This document shows, one piece after another, positions 26,122 through 35,185 of a stretch of 64,000 nt of DNA. The translations under genes were made by a program, and so were the position numbers. A model generated the notes under the pieces. That model saw nothing but the letters and a program-made list of their open reading frames with translations, did no database searches and had not been told where the DNA came from. Location of the stretch: positions 868,001 through 932,000 of the forward strand of contig NZ_CP012069.2 of the NCBI RefSeq assembly GCF_001189515.2. Direction: 5' to 3'. How positions within the stretch are numbered: the first letter of the stretch is position 1; the number at the start of each line of letters is the position of its first letter. This DNA is from Olsenella sp. oral taxon 807. Lineage in GTDB: Bacteria; Actinomycetota; Coriobacteriia; Coriobacteriales; Atopobiaceae.

Positions 26122-27766
26122 CGCCCGTGTCATGTGGCGCATGCTGGGGCTTGTCAGACCACTTTCGGGCTTCATGGTCATCTCGGTCCTCTGTGGCGTT
26201 GCGGGCTTCTGCTGCGCCACCTTTTTGCCGGTGCTTGCGGTTTGGGAGGCCTGCTCCATCGTGCTTCACCAGGAACCGCCCCTCTCGCTTGGCGTCTGCC
26301 TCGGCACGTTGGCGCTGATGGCCCTGCTACGCGGCATCTTGCGTTATGCAGAGCAAATCTGTAACCATTACATCGCCTTTAAGCTGCTCGCCCACATCAG
26401 AAGCGAGATCTTCGCCAGTCTACGTCGCCTGGCTCCCGCACGGCTGTCGGGTGTTGACCGGGGTAGCCTTATCTCCACGCTGACCTCTGACATAGAGCTA
26501 CTCGAGGTCTTCTTCGCACATACGATCTCACCCGTCTGTATCGCGGTGCTCATGCTGGTGGTCATGGTGGCTTTCACGGGGAGCTTTGCGTGGCAGCTTG
26601 GCTTGGTCATGCTCGTCGCCCAGCTCGTTGTGGGTGCCGTGGTGCCCATCATGGTTTATCGCGTCTCCGGAAATGGTGGGCGGGTGGTACGGGACCGAGC
26701 TGCAGGTCTCTCGACTTTCGTGCTCGATGGCTTGCGCGGTCTCACTGAGGTTCTGCAGTTTGATGTTGGCGCGTCACGCCTCAGGACGCTCGACGAGCGG
26801 TCGCGCAGACTTGCTGGGGCGCAGCGTGCCCTATCGGCTGTAGGTTCGACCGGCTCCGCTGCCGCAGATGCAGCCATAGCCGCCTTCTCGCTCGCAGAAC
26901 TCTTGGTCGGTGTGAATCTTTATATGGCGGGTGTCGTCGATGCGAGTGCGGTGGCCATCTCTGCCGCCGCCATGCTCGGCTCGTTTGGTCCGGCTGTGGC
27001 GCTCGCCAGTCTCGGTTCGACCCTGCAGGGTACCCTTGCTGCGGCACATCGCGTCATTGACGTGCTTGAGGAGGAGCCTGTGGTTGAGGAGGTCAGTGAG
27101 GGGGACACGATTTCCTTTGGTGGTGCCGCAGCCAAGAACGCGTCGTTCTCGTATGGTCGCAAGAGGGTCCTTGATAATGTTACGGTCGAGATACCCAAGG
27201 GCTCCATCGTGGGCATCTCGGGCAAGAGTGGATCGGGCAAGTCAACGCTCTGCCGCCTGATGATGCGCTTTTGGGATGTTGACCGGGGCCAGATCTCCAT
27301 CAGTGACCAGCGTATCGATACCATCCGTACGGACAACCTGCGCGATATGGAAGCGCTCGTGGAGCAGGACACCTATCTCTTTCACCAGAGCATCAGAGAC
27401 AATCTACTCATTGCCAAGCCTCATGCCATCCAGTCGGAACTCGATGCCGCCTGTCGCGCAGCGTCGGTCTATGACTTCATCATGGGCTTGCCGGAGGGGT
27501 ATGACGCCGAGGTCGGGGAGCTTGGAGACACCCTATCGGGAGGTGAGCGCCAACGTCTGGGATTGGCTCGTGCCTTCCTGCACGATGCACCGTTACTGAT
27601 CTTGGACGAGCCCACGAGCAATCTCGACTCGCTCAATGAGGGTATCATCCTGTGTAGTCTCGACAGGCAGCGTCGTAAGCGTACCGTACTGCTCGTGAGC
27701 CATCGGGCGAGCACCATGGCCGTGGCTGACAGGGTCTTTTCCATGGACAGCGGTCGTGTGAGCTAG
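26105..27766 (+). CDS. ABC exporter half-transporter, CydC-like
   Basis: A 553-residue partner of the preceding gene, with six membrane helices (about 10-300) and an ATPase domain having Walker A GKSGSGKST, signature LSGGERQR and Walker B LLILDEPTSNLD. It starts inside the end of the upstream gene (17 bases of overlap) behind GGGAGG; ATG 26102 is an alternative. The overlap and domain complementarity point to a heterodimeric CydDC-type exporter. Confidence 0.87.
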   Translation: MQSRSNARVMWRMLGLVRPLSGFMVISVLCGVAGFCCATFLPVLAVWEACSIVLHQEPPLSLGVCLGTLALMALLRGILRYAEQICNHYIAFKLLAHIRSEIFASLRRLAPARLSGVDRGSLISTLTSDIELLEVFFAHTISPVCIAVLMLVVMVAFTGSFAWQLGLVMLVAQLVVGAVVPIMVYRVSGNGGRVVRDRAAGLSTFVLDGLRGLTEVLQFDVGASRLRTLDERSRRLAGAQRALSAVGSTGSAAADAAIAAFSLAELLVGVNLYMAGVVDASAVAISAAAMLGSFGPAVALASLGSTLQGTLAAAHRVIDVLEEEPVVEEVSEGDTISFGGAAAKNASFSYGRKRVLDNVTVEIPKGSIVGISGKSGSGKSTLCRLMMRFWDVDRGQISISDQRIDTIRTDNLRDMEALVEQDTYLFHQSIRDNLLIAKPHAIQSELDAACRAASVYDFIMGLPEGYDAEVGELGDTLSGGERQRLGLARAFLHDAPLLILDEPTSNLDSLNEGIILCSLDRQRRKRTVLLVSHRASTMAVADRVFSMDSGRVS

Positions 27767-27981
27767 TCTTGAGGTGGTGTTCCTGCAAGGGGTGAGCGCT
27801 CATGGGTGACAGTTGCCGGTAGCGAGGAAGTGCTTGTTCGGTCGAGCGAGATTTTTGGCCTGTGTGGTGGTGTATGATCGTCCTTGTTTACGGGAGTGTT
27901 TTCCTTGGCAGATCGGGCTATGACGCGGCGGGCGCCTGTGCTGTTGTACGCGAGGGCTTGGCGCGAGTGGGAGGTGTGGCT

Positions 27982-28950
27982 ATGGCGACGCGGCTCATGG
28001 ATGATGACGCGCGGTATGGTGACGGGATGGATGGTGTGTTTCCTGACAGGGCCGCGCAGTTTATGGAAGGCGGGGGGCTGTACAGTGGCGAGGGAATAGA
28101 CGGCCTGTTCCCCGACAGGTCGGCGCATTTCGTGGATGATCCGGTAGGTGACCCTTTGGGCGGCATGTTCTCGGCTGGGTCCGCGCAGCCGATGGGCGCC
28201 GCCGCACCATATGGCACCAAGGTGGACAGCGTGTTTCCGGATAGGGCCACGCAGTCCATGGGAGGGGGCAGGAAGGCGACGGCATGGCCGTTCGTGTGGA
28301 AGTACAGCGATGGGGCAAAGGGGTCGCAGGTGTTCATACCGACCCTCCTGTTTGGGGTGGTGGGGAGTTTGGTCGTGGCGTTTCCGGGTTTTGCGCTTCT
28401 GACCAATCTCTCGGAGGGTGTGTGGCGCGAGGGTTCCTCCCTCGGCGGGCTGGCGACATGGATATTGCTGGTCACTACCGTCGTTGCTGCGGCCGCTCCC
28501 GCCATTGCCGCCGTGCACGTTATCTCGGCGGCCTCCGTCGAGTACGCGCGCGACTCATGGGGAAGGATGTGGGTTTCCGACTGGTCGAGGGGTCTGATAG
28601 CGGGAGGACCGGGTACGGCGGTCTCGATTGCCGCAGCTATCGTTGCGTGCCTTGGTGGCATCGGTCCCCTCTCCTCGCTTGGCGGGCTTGGCGATATGTA
28701 CGAGGCTCTCAGAAAGTTCGAGGTGGGCGAGGACTTCGAGCGGGCGGTCACGAATGGGTATGCCAATCGTCTCGCGCAGCGGATTGTCTCTGTCCAGTCA
28801 TATGCCGCGGGGCCCTTCACCACGAGGGTGAGTTGCACGGTGGAACCTTACGGCGGTGGTCAGCCCAAGCGCAGGAGGCTCTTCATCTCCCGTTCATGCA
28901 AGGGACTCGACGAGCTCATGTGTGAGGTAGACACCCTGATCCAAGAGTAG
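27982..28950 (+). CDS. Membrane protein of unknown function with FPDR repeats
   Basis: The 322-residue protein is not recognised. Residues 12-93 hold four imperfect repeats of about 22 residues built on VDGVFPDRAAQFM: units end near 28, 51, 71 and 93, and the third has lost the FPDR core. Two clear membrane segments follow (about 118-145 and 155-188), with a third weak one near 212-240. The C-terminal 90 residues look cytoplasmic and end in basic and acidic patches. Start ATG 27982 has GGGAGG 7-8 bases upstream; earlier in-frame starts lack a site. It stands alone on the plus strand between the exporter pair and the HTH-amylase gene. Confidence 0.65.
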   Translation: MATRLMDDDARYGDGMDGVFPDRAAQFMEGGGLYSGEGIDGLFPDRSAHFVDDPVGDPLGGMFSAGSAQPMGAAAPYGTKVDSVFPDRATQSMGGGRKATAWPFVWKYSDGAKGSQVFIPTLLFGVVGSLVVAFPGFALLTNLSEGVWREGSSLGGLATWILLVTTVVAAAAPAIAAVHVISAASVEYARDSWGRMWVSDWSRGLIAGGPGTAVSIAAAIVACLGGIGPLSSLGGLGDMYEALRKFEVGEDFERAVTNGYANRLAQRIVSVQSYAAGPFTTRVSCTVEPYGGGQPKRRRLFISRSCKGLDELMCEVDTLIQE

Positions 28951-29071
28951 GGGTGTCCCCCACAGGTTGTGCGGGAGTCTTTGGGCTGCCCACACGCCTC
29001 AAAGTCTGGACCAGCGGCCACAATTGTCTCCTAAAGTAGTAGTTGTCCTTCGAACGTTCTCCAAAATCTCG

Positions 29072-29100
29072 TTTACATCTGATATACGCTGTGCTATACC
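29072..29100 (+). promoter_or_regulatory. Promoter of the HTH-GH13 gene
   Basis: TTTACA (29072-29077) and TATACC (29095-29100) are separated by exactly 17 bp. The -10 element abuts the palindrome at 29101-29130, so the predicted transcription start (about 29107) lies within it, as expected for an autorepressed promoter. Confidence 0.7.
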
Positions 29101-29130
29101 TATTAATGTCGGAAATAACCGATATTAATA
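29101..29130. promoter_or_regulatory. 30-bp palindromic operator candidate
   Basis: Arms TATTAATGTCGG (29101-29112) and CCGATATTAATA (29119-29130) are complementary at 11 of 12 positions around AAATAA. It starts immediately after the -10 element of the HTH-GH13 promoter and ends 43 bp before its ATG. Position and symmetry suggest binding of a dimeric HTH protein, most simply the XRE domain encoded just downstream. Confidence 0.75.
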
Positions 29131-29172
29131 AGTTGTATGTTCAAAGTGTGCAGATCGTATCGGGAGGCGGTC

Positions 29173-30849
29173 ATGGTTCAGGAAAACTCATCCAACGCAA
29201 TGCAGGGGATCGGCGCAAGCCTCAAGTCATGGCGGGCCATGGGTGGCCTCACGGCCGACGAGCTCGCCCAGTCCGTGGGGGTGTCTCGCGACACCATCTC
29301 GCGCGTGGAGCGCGGAGACGCGAGCGTGGGCGTCGGCACGGTGCTGGACATCTGCGGGGAGTTTGGCCTGCTCGGCAAGGTGAGGGCTGCCTTTGACCCT
29401 GCAAACAGCGAGCTTGGCAAGATCGGTCTCTCGCGTGGCGTTCCCAAGCGCGTCCGCAAGGCACAGGACGCCTCGCCAGAGGAATGGCGAAACAACATGA
29501 ACTGGTACGAGAGTTCCTTCGTCTATCAGATCTATCCTCTGGGGTTGTGTGGCGCCCCCTGGTCCAACGATGGCTCGACGCAAGGGGCGACCAATGACGA
29601 CGATCACCGCCTGCTCAGGCTCGTGAACGACGGATGGGTCGAGCACGTCTCTAGGCTCGGTGCCACCTGCGTGATGCTCAACCCCGTCTTCGAGAGCGAT
29701 GCCCACGGCTATGACACGCGCGACTACACGCGCGTGGACGCTCGCCTGGGCACGAACGATGATCTCAAGACCGTCGTGGACGCCTTTCACGAGGCGGGCA
29801 TCCGTGTGATGTTCGACGGTGTGTTCAACCACGTGGGACGCGGCTTCTGGGCGTTCCAGGACGTCATCGCAAAGCGTGCCGACAGCCATTATGCCGGCTG
29901 GTTCAACATCGACTGGAACGGTAACTCATCCTATGAGGACGGCTTCGGCTACGAGACCTGGGGGGGCGTTCCCTATCTCGTGAAGCTGAATCACAACAAC
30001 CTCGACCTCAACGATTACCTGGCCGGCGTCATTCGCGGCTGGGAGAGCGAGTTCGACATCGACGGCTTGCGCCTTGACGTCGCCTACTGCCTTGACCCGG
30101 GCTACCTCGGGTACCTGCGGCGCATCGCCAACGAGCTTACCGAGAAGCGCGACGAGAAGTTCATCCTCGTCGGCGAGACGATGTTTGGCGACTATAACCG
30201 CTGGATGAATGACGATGCCTGTGACTCCGCCTACAACTATGAGGCCTACAAGGGACTCTGGTCAAGCATGAACTCCGCCAACATGCACGAGATAGCCTAT
30301 ACGCTCGAGCGCCAGAGCGGTGATAAGCCCTGGGATCTCTACACGGGCAAGCACCTGCTCACCTTCGTTGACAACCACGACGTGCCGAGAATCGCGACCC
30401 AACTCACTGACAAGCATCAGCTCGGCTGCCTCTACGGCCTCCTGTTTGGCATGTGCGGTGTGCCCTGCGTCTACTATGGTAGCGAGTGGGGTATCGAGGG
30501 TGCCCAGAGCTTCGGCGACCACGAGCTGCGCCCCGCGCTCGACGCACCCCAGTGGAGTGAGCTCACGGACCTCATCGCCAGCTTTGCGGCCGCGCGGCTC
30601 CAAAGCGAGGCGCTCTGCATGGGTGACTACCACGAGCTGCAATGCCAGCCTCAGCAGTTGGTGTTCCAGCGCAGCTGCGCAGGCCAGCGCGTGATCGTGG
30701 CCGTCAACGCCGCTTCCCAACCCACGACCCTGCACTTCGACGCGGGCTGCGGTCGGGCGGTTGACCTCGTCACGGGCGAGGACCATGACTTTGGCGCGGG
30801 CTCCGAGGTGGGGGCATACTCCTGCCACTACTGGCTCTGTGAGAGGTAG
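29173..30849 (+). CDS. XRE-type HTH domain fused to GH13 alpha-amylase-family enzyme
   Basis: The 558-residue protein combines two functions not normally joined. Residues 13-49 are an XRE helix-turn-helix (LTADELAQSVGVSRDTISRVERG), followed by a segment like HipB-type antitoxin regulators (about 62-96). From about residue 110 comes a GH13 barrel with all motifs: region I FDGVFNHVG (D215, NH 219-220), region II DGLRLDVA with nucleophile D302, region III LVGETMFGD with acid E335, and region IV FVDNHDVPR with D403. A short C-terminal beta domain follows. No signal peptide, so it is cytoplasmic. The ATG at 29173 has GGGAGG upstream. It could be a regulator that senses a glucan or maltooligosaccharide through a catalytic domain, or an enzyme that represses its own gene. 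Substrate specificity is not predictable here. Confidence 0.85.
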   Translation: MVQENSSNAMQGIGASLKSWRAMGGLTADELAQSVGVSRDTISRVERGDASVGVGTVLDICGEFGLLGKVRAAFDPANSELGKIGLSRGVPKRVRKAQDASPEEWRNNMNWYESSFVYQIYPLGLCGAPWSNDGSTQGATNDDDHRLLRLVNDGWVEHVSRLGATCVMLNPVFESDAHGYDTRDYTRVDARLGTNDDLKTVVDAFHEAGIRVMFDGVFNHVGRGFWAFQDVIAKRADSHYAGWFNIDWNGNSSYEDGFGYETWGGVPYLVKLNHNNLDLNDYLAGVIRGWESEFDIDGLRLDVAYCLDPGYLGYLRRIANELTEKRDEKFILVGETMFGDYNRWMNDDACDSAYNYEAYKGLWSSMNSANMHEIAYTLERQSGDKPWDLYTGKHLLTFVDNHDVPRIATQLTDKHQLGCLYGLLFGMCGVPCVYYGSEWGIEGAQSFGDHELRPALDAPQWSELTDLIASFAAARLQSEALCMGDYHELQCQPQQLVFQRSCAGQRVIVAVNAASQPTTLHFDAGCGRAVDLVTGEDHDFGAGSEVGAYSCHYWLCER

Positions 30850-30923
30850 GGGACACCGCTGTTCGTGTTCTCTGTGCGGCACGGGCGTCCACGATGTTCG
30901 GGGTCGTCAGTGTACCCTCTCGA

Positions 30924-30949
30924 GAGGACCGGGGATTTCCCCGGTCCTC
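30924..30949 (+). terminator. Hairpin between the HTH-GH13 gene and murI
   Basis: Perfect 11-bp arms GAGGACCGGGG (30924-30934) and CCCCGGTCCTC (30939-30949) around ATTT. It lies 74 bp past the HTH-GH13 stop and 65 bp before murI. No uridine tract follows, so Rho-independent termination is uncertain despite the stable stem. Confidence 0.5.
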
Positions 30950-31014
30950 CCACTTGCGAAGGGGTATGCTGCTCTTTGGGACGAGCGAGTCATGTCACGA
31001 AGGGAGGGTCATCC

Positions 31015-31788
31015 ATGGCGGGCGGGAAGGGATTCGTCGCGGTGTTCGATTCAGGCCTTGGCGGCATCAGTGTGCTGCGCCGACTGGTGGACGTCCTGCC
31101 CCATGAGGACTTCGTCTATGTGGGTGACTCCGCTCACAATCCTTACGGCGAGAGGAGTCCAAGCCAGATCCTGAGCCTCTCTCGTCAGATAGTGGGCGAA
31201 CTGGTCCGCGAAGGCGCAAAGGCCGTTGTGATCGCCTGCAACACTGCGACGAGCGTCGCTGCGGCGACCCTTCGCAGGGAGCTGTCCACCATTCCCATAG
31301 TGGGCGTCGAGCCTGCGCTCAAGCCAGCGACAGAACACGATCCCCACAGACGCATCCTCGTGATGGCGACGCCCGTTACCCTGCGCCTTGACAAGTACCA
31401 GCAGCTCGCCAAGGCCTATGGCTCTGACTCCGAGGTGATCTCCGTCCCCTGCGCGGGCCTGGCCAAGCGTATTGAGCAGGGAGGGCTCGATGAGGCGGAC
31501 CTGCGCGAGATGATCTCATCCTTGGTGGGAAGGTATCGGGGTACCGTCGACTCGGTGGTTCTTGGCTGCACGCACTACCCCTTCGTCGCCCGCCAGATCC
31601 GCGAGGTCGTTGGGGACGTCCCCTTCTTCGATGGGGCGAACGGTGTCACGCATAGGCTCAAGAGCCTTCTTTCGAAGGATCACGCCCTCGCAAAAGATGA
31701 CGCCGCAGGATCTGTGACCCTGCGCTCGAGCCTTAACGATCCAAAGGTGCTCGAGCGCTACCGACGCTTTCTCAAGATGGAGCTGTAA
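31015..31788 (+). CDS. murI: Glutamate racemase
   Basis: This 257-residue enzyme makes D-glutamate for peptidoglycan. The two catalytic cysteines are C75 in VIACNTATS and C185 in VLGCTHYPF, and the N-terminal FDSGLGGISVLR and GDSAHNPYGERS segments are typical. The length is normal. GGGAGG lies upstream of the ATG. It is transcribed toward the convergent DegV gene, 40 bp away. Confidence 0.95.
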   Translation: MAGGKGFVAVFDSGLGGISVLRRLVDVLPHEDFVYVGDSAHNPYGERSPSQILSLSRQIVGELVREGAKAVVIACNTATSVAAATLRRELSTIPIVGVEPALKPATEHDPHRRILVMATPVTLRLDKYQQLAKAYGSDSEVISVPCAGLAKRIEQGGLDEADLREMISSLVGRYRGTVDSVVLGCTHYPFVARQIREVVGDVPFFDGANGVTHRLKSLLSKDHALAKDDAAGSVTLRSSLNDPKVLERYRRFLKMEL

Positions 31789-31828
31789 CCGTCGGCTCAC
31801 GATGAGGCGCATCGGATACGTGCTGCCA

Positions 31829-32713
31829 CTACGTTCTGGACGCTCCCCAAAAGAAGAGGGCGACAGTGCCGGGTCCTGTGTGACAGCCTATGGTCGCGCC
31901 GACGTCAAAGTGATGTACGGGTCCGTCAAGTTTGGGAAACTGCGCCTCGATCATGTCGGAGACCGCACGCGCGTCATCCAGGCAGTCGGCGTTGCAGATG
32001 AAGACCTTGCCTGCGTAGTCATCGCCGTCCCGTGCGAGCTGGTGCATGAGTGCGACGACGCGCCTCTCGGCCTTGGCCTTGGTGCGGATCTTCTCCTTGA
32101 CGGCGAGGGTGCCGTCGGCCTCGACGTTCATCACGGGACAGATCTTAAGCATGCCGCCCACAACGCCCGCCACCTTCGAGATGCGTCCCCCACGCACGAA
32201 AAAGCTGAGATCAGACGAGAAAAACCAGTGCTGCACCTCGAGCCGGTGTATCGTGGCCCACGACGCCAGGTCATCTAGGCCCATGCCAGCACTCCTGAGC
32301 TGGGCCATCCTGTCTACGAGGAGCCCGTAGCCCGACGAGGCGCAGAGCGAGTCAATAACGATCAGCCTGCGTTCGGGAAACACCCGCCTGAGCGCGTCTC
32401 GTGCGGCGCAGGCGGAGCCATACGTTCCCGAGATGCCCGACGACAGGGTCACATGCAGCACGTCTTGGCCCGCCTCAAGCAGCGGCGCCCAGAACTCCAT
32501 GTACTCACCGATGCTGACCTGGGAGGTCTTTACCGTGGCACCCTTGAGCATGCGCGCATAGAGCTCCTTGGGCGCATGCGTCTTGCCAAAATCGTCCTTG
32601 CACGGGATGCCGTCGAGCTCGTAGTTGAAGAACACGTATCTGACACCAATCCCATCGAGCCAGGACGGAGTGAGATCTGCGGTGGAACAGCAGGTAAGGG
32701 CATAGGTAAGCAT
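31829..32713 (-). CDS. DegV-family fatty-acid-binding protein
   Basis: The 294-residue protein has the DegV landmarks CSTADL near the N-terminus, VTLSSGISGTYGSA in the middle and a GGRIS motif in the second domain. DegV/FakB proteins bind a fatty acid and present it to FakA for phosphorylation. The partner kinase is not in the window, so a role in exogenous fatty-acid use is by family. AAGGGG lies upstream of ATG 32713; a GTG at 32758 would add 15 residues. It is divergent from the sulfhydrylase gene with about 107 bp between starts. Confidence 0.85.
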   Translation of the reverse strand: MLTYALTCCSTADLTPSWLDGIGVRYVFFNYELDGIPCKDDFGKTHAPKELYARMLKGATVKTSQVSIGEYMEFWAPLLEAGQDVLHVTLSSGISGTYGSACAARDALRRVFPERRLIVIDSLCASSGYGLLVDRMAQLRSAGMGLDDLASWATIHRLEVQHWFFSSDLSFFVRGGRISKVAGVVGGMLKICPVMNVEADGTLAVKEKIRTKAKAERRVVALMHQLARDGDDYAGKVFICNADCLDDARAVSDMIEAQFPKLDGPVHHFDVGATIGCHTGPGTVALFFWGASRT

Positions 32714-32820
32714 GCATTTCCCCTTTGGGTCGAACAAGCCGATGTTTCTTTTCTCCACTACTATAGGACTTTGGGGTGATAATCTGCTGTGAGATACGAG
32801 GCGAGGAAGAGGAGCTGATG

Positions 32821-34122
32821 ATGGAGAAGCGTATCGGAGGACTGGGACAGAGCATCGAGACCCGCTGCGTGCAGGCAGGCTACACGCCCAAGAATGGTGA
32901 GCCGCGGCAGCTGCCCATTGTGCAGTCCACGACCTTCAAATATGACAGTTCGGACGCCATGGGGCGGCTTTTCGATCTTGAGGAATCGGGTTATTTCTAC
33001 ACGCGCCTGCAGAACCCCACCAACGATCACGTCGCGGCAAAGATCGCGGCACTCGAAGGAGGGTCTGCGGCCATGCTCACGAGCTCTGGCCAGGCCGCCA
33101 ACTTCTTTGCCGTGTTCAACGTCTGCGAGTGCGGTGACCATATGGTGGCAAGCTCTACGATATATGGCGGTACGTTCAACCTGCTCGCACACACCCTGCG
33201 CAAGATGGGTATTGAGTGCAGCTTCGTTTCGCCCTTCTGTAGTGAGGATGAGCTGGAAGCAGCCTTCAGGCCCAACACCACATGTGTTCTTGGTGAGACC
33301 ATCGCGAACCCCGCACTCACAGTCCTCGACATCGAGCGCTTCGCTGCAGCTGCCCACGCTCACGGCGTGCCCCTGATCGTTGACAACACGTTCCCAACGC
33401 CCATCAACTGCCGTCCCATCGAGTGGGGCGCTGACATCGTGACCCACTCCACGACCAAGTACATGGATGGCCACGGGGCAGCGGTGGGAGGCGCGATCGT
33501 GGACTCCGGCAACTTTGACTGGATGGCGCACGCCGAGCGCTTTCCTGGACTTACCATGCCGGATGAGTCCTACCACGGCATCGTCTACGCAGAGCGCTTT
33601 GGCAAGGCCAAGGCCTTCATCACCAAGGCGACCGCGCAGCTCATGCGTGACTTTGGCTCCATCCAGAGTCCGCAGAATGCCTTCCTTTTGAACCTTGGCC
33701 TAGAGTCGCTTCACGTGCGCATGCCACAGCACTGCCAGAGCGCCAGGGCGCTCGCCGAGTTGCTCGCAGAAAGCAACAAGGTCCTTGCCGTCAGCTACCC
33801 CGACCTTTCGGGTGACGAGTCGCATGAGCTTGCCCAGAAGTACCTGCCGCAGGGCTCCTGCGGTGTTGTGAGCCTTGAGGTCGCGGGTGGCCGTGCGGCG
33901 GCGGAGCGCTTCCTGGCGGCCCTTCGGGTGTTTGCGATCGAGACGCACGTTGCCGACGCCCGCAGCTGTTGCTTGCACCCCGCGAGCTCGACGCATCGCC
34001 AGATGAGCGACGACGAGCTCGCGGCGGCGGGTATCTCGCCCGCGACAGTGCGCATGAGCTGCGGGCTCGAGGGCACCGCCGACCTCGTGGCCGACGTCGA
34101 GCAAGCGCTTGCCGCCATCTAG
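32821..34122 (+). CDS. metY: O-acetylhomoserine sulfhydrylase (aminocarboxypropyltransferase)
   Basis: The 433-residue PLP enzyme belongs to the Cys/Met-metabolism fold-type I family. The Schiff-base lysine is K213 in HSTTKYMDGHG, with LTSSGQAA for cofactor phosphate and YTRLQNPTN for substrate contacts. Its length is that of O-acetylhomoserine sulfhydrylases rather than the shorter cystathionine enzymes, so the likely reaction forms homocysteine from O-acetylhomoserine and sulfide. AGAGGAG lies 6-7 bases before ATG 32821; an adjacent ATG is at 32818. An ArsR-type regulator follows closely. No SAM riboswitch was recognised in the short leader. Confidence 0.88.
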   Translation: MEKRIGGLGQSIETRCVQAGYTPKNGEPRQLPIVQSTTFKYDSSDAMGRLFDLEESGYFYTRLQNPTNDHVAAKIAALEGGSAAMLTSSGQAANFFAVFNVCECGDHMVASSTIYGGTFNLLAHTLRKMGIECSFVSPFCSEDELEAAFRPNTTCVLGETIANPALTVLDIERFAAAAHAHGVPLIVDNTFPTPINCRPIEWGADIVTHSTTKYMDGHGAAVGGAIVDSGNFDWMAHAERFPGLTMPDESYHGIVYAERFGKAKAFITKATAQLMRDFGSIQSPQNAFLLNLGLESLHVRMPQHCQSARALAELLAESNKVLAVSYPDLSGDESHELAQKYLPQGSCGVVSLEVAGGRAAAERFLAALRVFAIETHVADARSCCLHPASSTHRQMSDDELAAAGISPATVRMSCGLEGTADLVADVEQALAAI

Positions 34123-34148
34123 CGATGCCGGTCGCAAGGGACACGAGC

Positions 34149-34526
34149 GTGCCCGATGTGAGAAAAGACGAGAGAGGCGCCAGGCAGGATACGATTGACT
34201 CGAGGCAACTTCGGGGCTATCTCGTAGACGATGACATCGTCTACGGCGCCACGCAGATCTTCGACGCGCTCTCGGACTCAACACGCTTCCAAATCTTGGG
34301 AGTGCTCGTCCAGGGGGAGAGGAGCGTCTCCGACCTGCAGGAGGTAGGCAAGGTCTCGCAGTCCGCGATCTCCCACCAGCTCAGGCTCCTCCGTGACCGG
34401 GGTCTGGTGACGGCCAGGCGTGAGGGGCAGCGCGTCTTCTACTCCCTGTCAGATGAGCACGTCGCTGACCTCATATCAATTGGCCTCTCGCATGCCGCAG
34501 AGCTGGTCACGTCTCAGAAAGACTAG
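34149..34526 (+). CDS. ArsR/SmtB-family metal-sensing regulator
   Basis: The 125-residue winged-helix repressor has the ArsR recognition helix in VSQSAISHQLRLLRDRGLVTARREGQRVFYSL. The C-terminal helix carries the exact alpha-5 metal pattern D-x-H-x10-H-x2-E: D102, H104, H115, E118, as in zinc or cobalt sensors CzrA, SmtB and NmtR. GTG 34149 has AAGGGA 8 bases upstream; ATG 34125 has none and lies only 2 bases past the previous stop. It probably shares a transcript with the sulfhydrylase. No metal exporter adjoins, so the target genes are unknown. Confidence 0.8.
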   Translation: MPDVRKDERGARQDTIDSRQLRGYLVDDDIVYGATQIFDALSDSTRFQILGVLVQGERSVSDLQEVGKVSQSAISHQLRLLRDRGLVTARREGQRVFYSLSDEHVADLISIGLSHAAELVTSQKD

Positions 34527-34597
34527 GGGTGGGCCGCTTCGTGTGTGCATGTCATGGAATACTGGCAAAGGTCAGCTGCGTCAGCAGCCATGGTGTT

Positions 34598-34626
34598 TTG
34601 ACATATGCCTTAAGGCAGTGTAAAGT
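34598..34626 (+). promoter_or_regulatory. Promoter of the str operon (rpsL)
   Basis: Consensus TTGACA (34598-34603) and TAAAGT (34621-34626) with a 17-bp spacer form the best promoter match in the window. The start would be near 34633, giving a leader of about 130 bases before rpsL, long enough for attenuation or ribosomal-protein feedback. A second TTGACA at 34705-34710 lacks a good -10 partner. Confidence 0.8.
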
Positions 34627-34762
34627 TAGAGTTTGTGCAGGGCTCGCTATGGGTCGTGCACATCCGCACGTGTGACGATCCAGGGGGACGGTGCTGCGCC
34701 CTCCTTGACACATAGGTGCTCGCGCACCGTCATCCCAACGTTCTCAGCTAAGGAGAGAAGCT

Positions 34763-35137
34763 TTGCCTACAATCAATCAGCTCATTCGCCAGGGTCGCGT
34801 GTCGCACAAGGCCAAGTCCAAGAACGCCGCGCTGCAGCACAATCCCCAGAAGCGCGGCGTCTGCACCCGCGTCTTCACCACCACACCCAAGAAGCCCAAC
34901 TCGGCGCTACGCAAGGTTGCCCGCGTGCGCCTCGTCAACGGCCTCGAGGTCACGGCCTACATTCCCGGCGAGGGCCATAACCTTCAGGAGCACTCCATCG
35001 TGCTCATCCGCGGTGGCCGCGTCCGTGACCTTCCCGGCGTGCGCTACAAGATCGTTCGCGGCGCCTATGACTGCGCTGCTGTCCAGGACCGCAAGAAGGC
35101 CCGTTCCCGCTACGGCGCCAAGCGCCCCAAGGAGTAG
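34763..35137 (+). CDS. rpsL: 30S ribosomal protein S12
   Basis: The 124-residue S12 begins [11 protein letters not shown] and holds the decoding-centre loops [18 protein letters not shown] and [16 protein letters not shown], where streptomycin-resistance changes arise (KPNS and GRVKDLPG positions); here the second loop reads GGRVRDLPG. The start is TTG behind AAGGAGAG. First gene of the str cluster, under the strong promoter at 34598. Confidence 0.97.
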   Translation: MPTINQLIRQGRVSHKAKSKNAALQHNPQKRGVCTRVFTTTPKKPNSALRKVARVRLVNGLEVTAYIPGEGHNLQEHSIVLIRGGRVRDLPGVRYKIVRGAYDCAAVQDRKKARSRYGAKRPKE

Positions 35138-35185
35138 GGGACCGCGCTCCATCTGACATCGCAACCAGTTCTGAGGAGATACACT

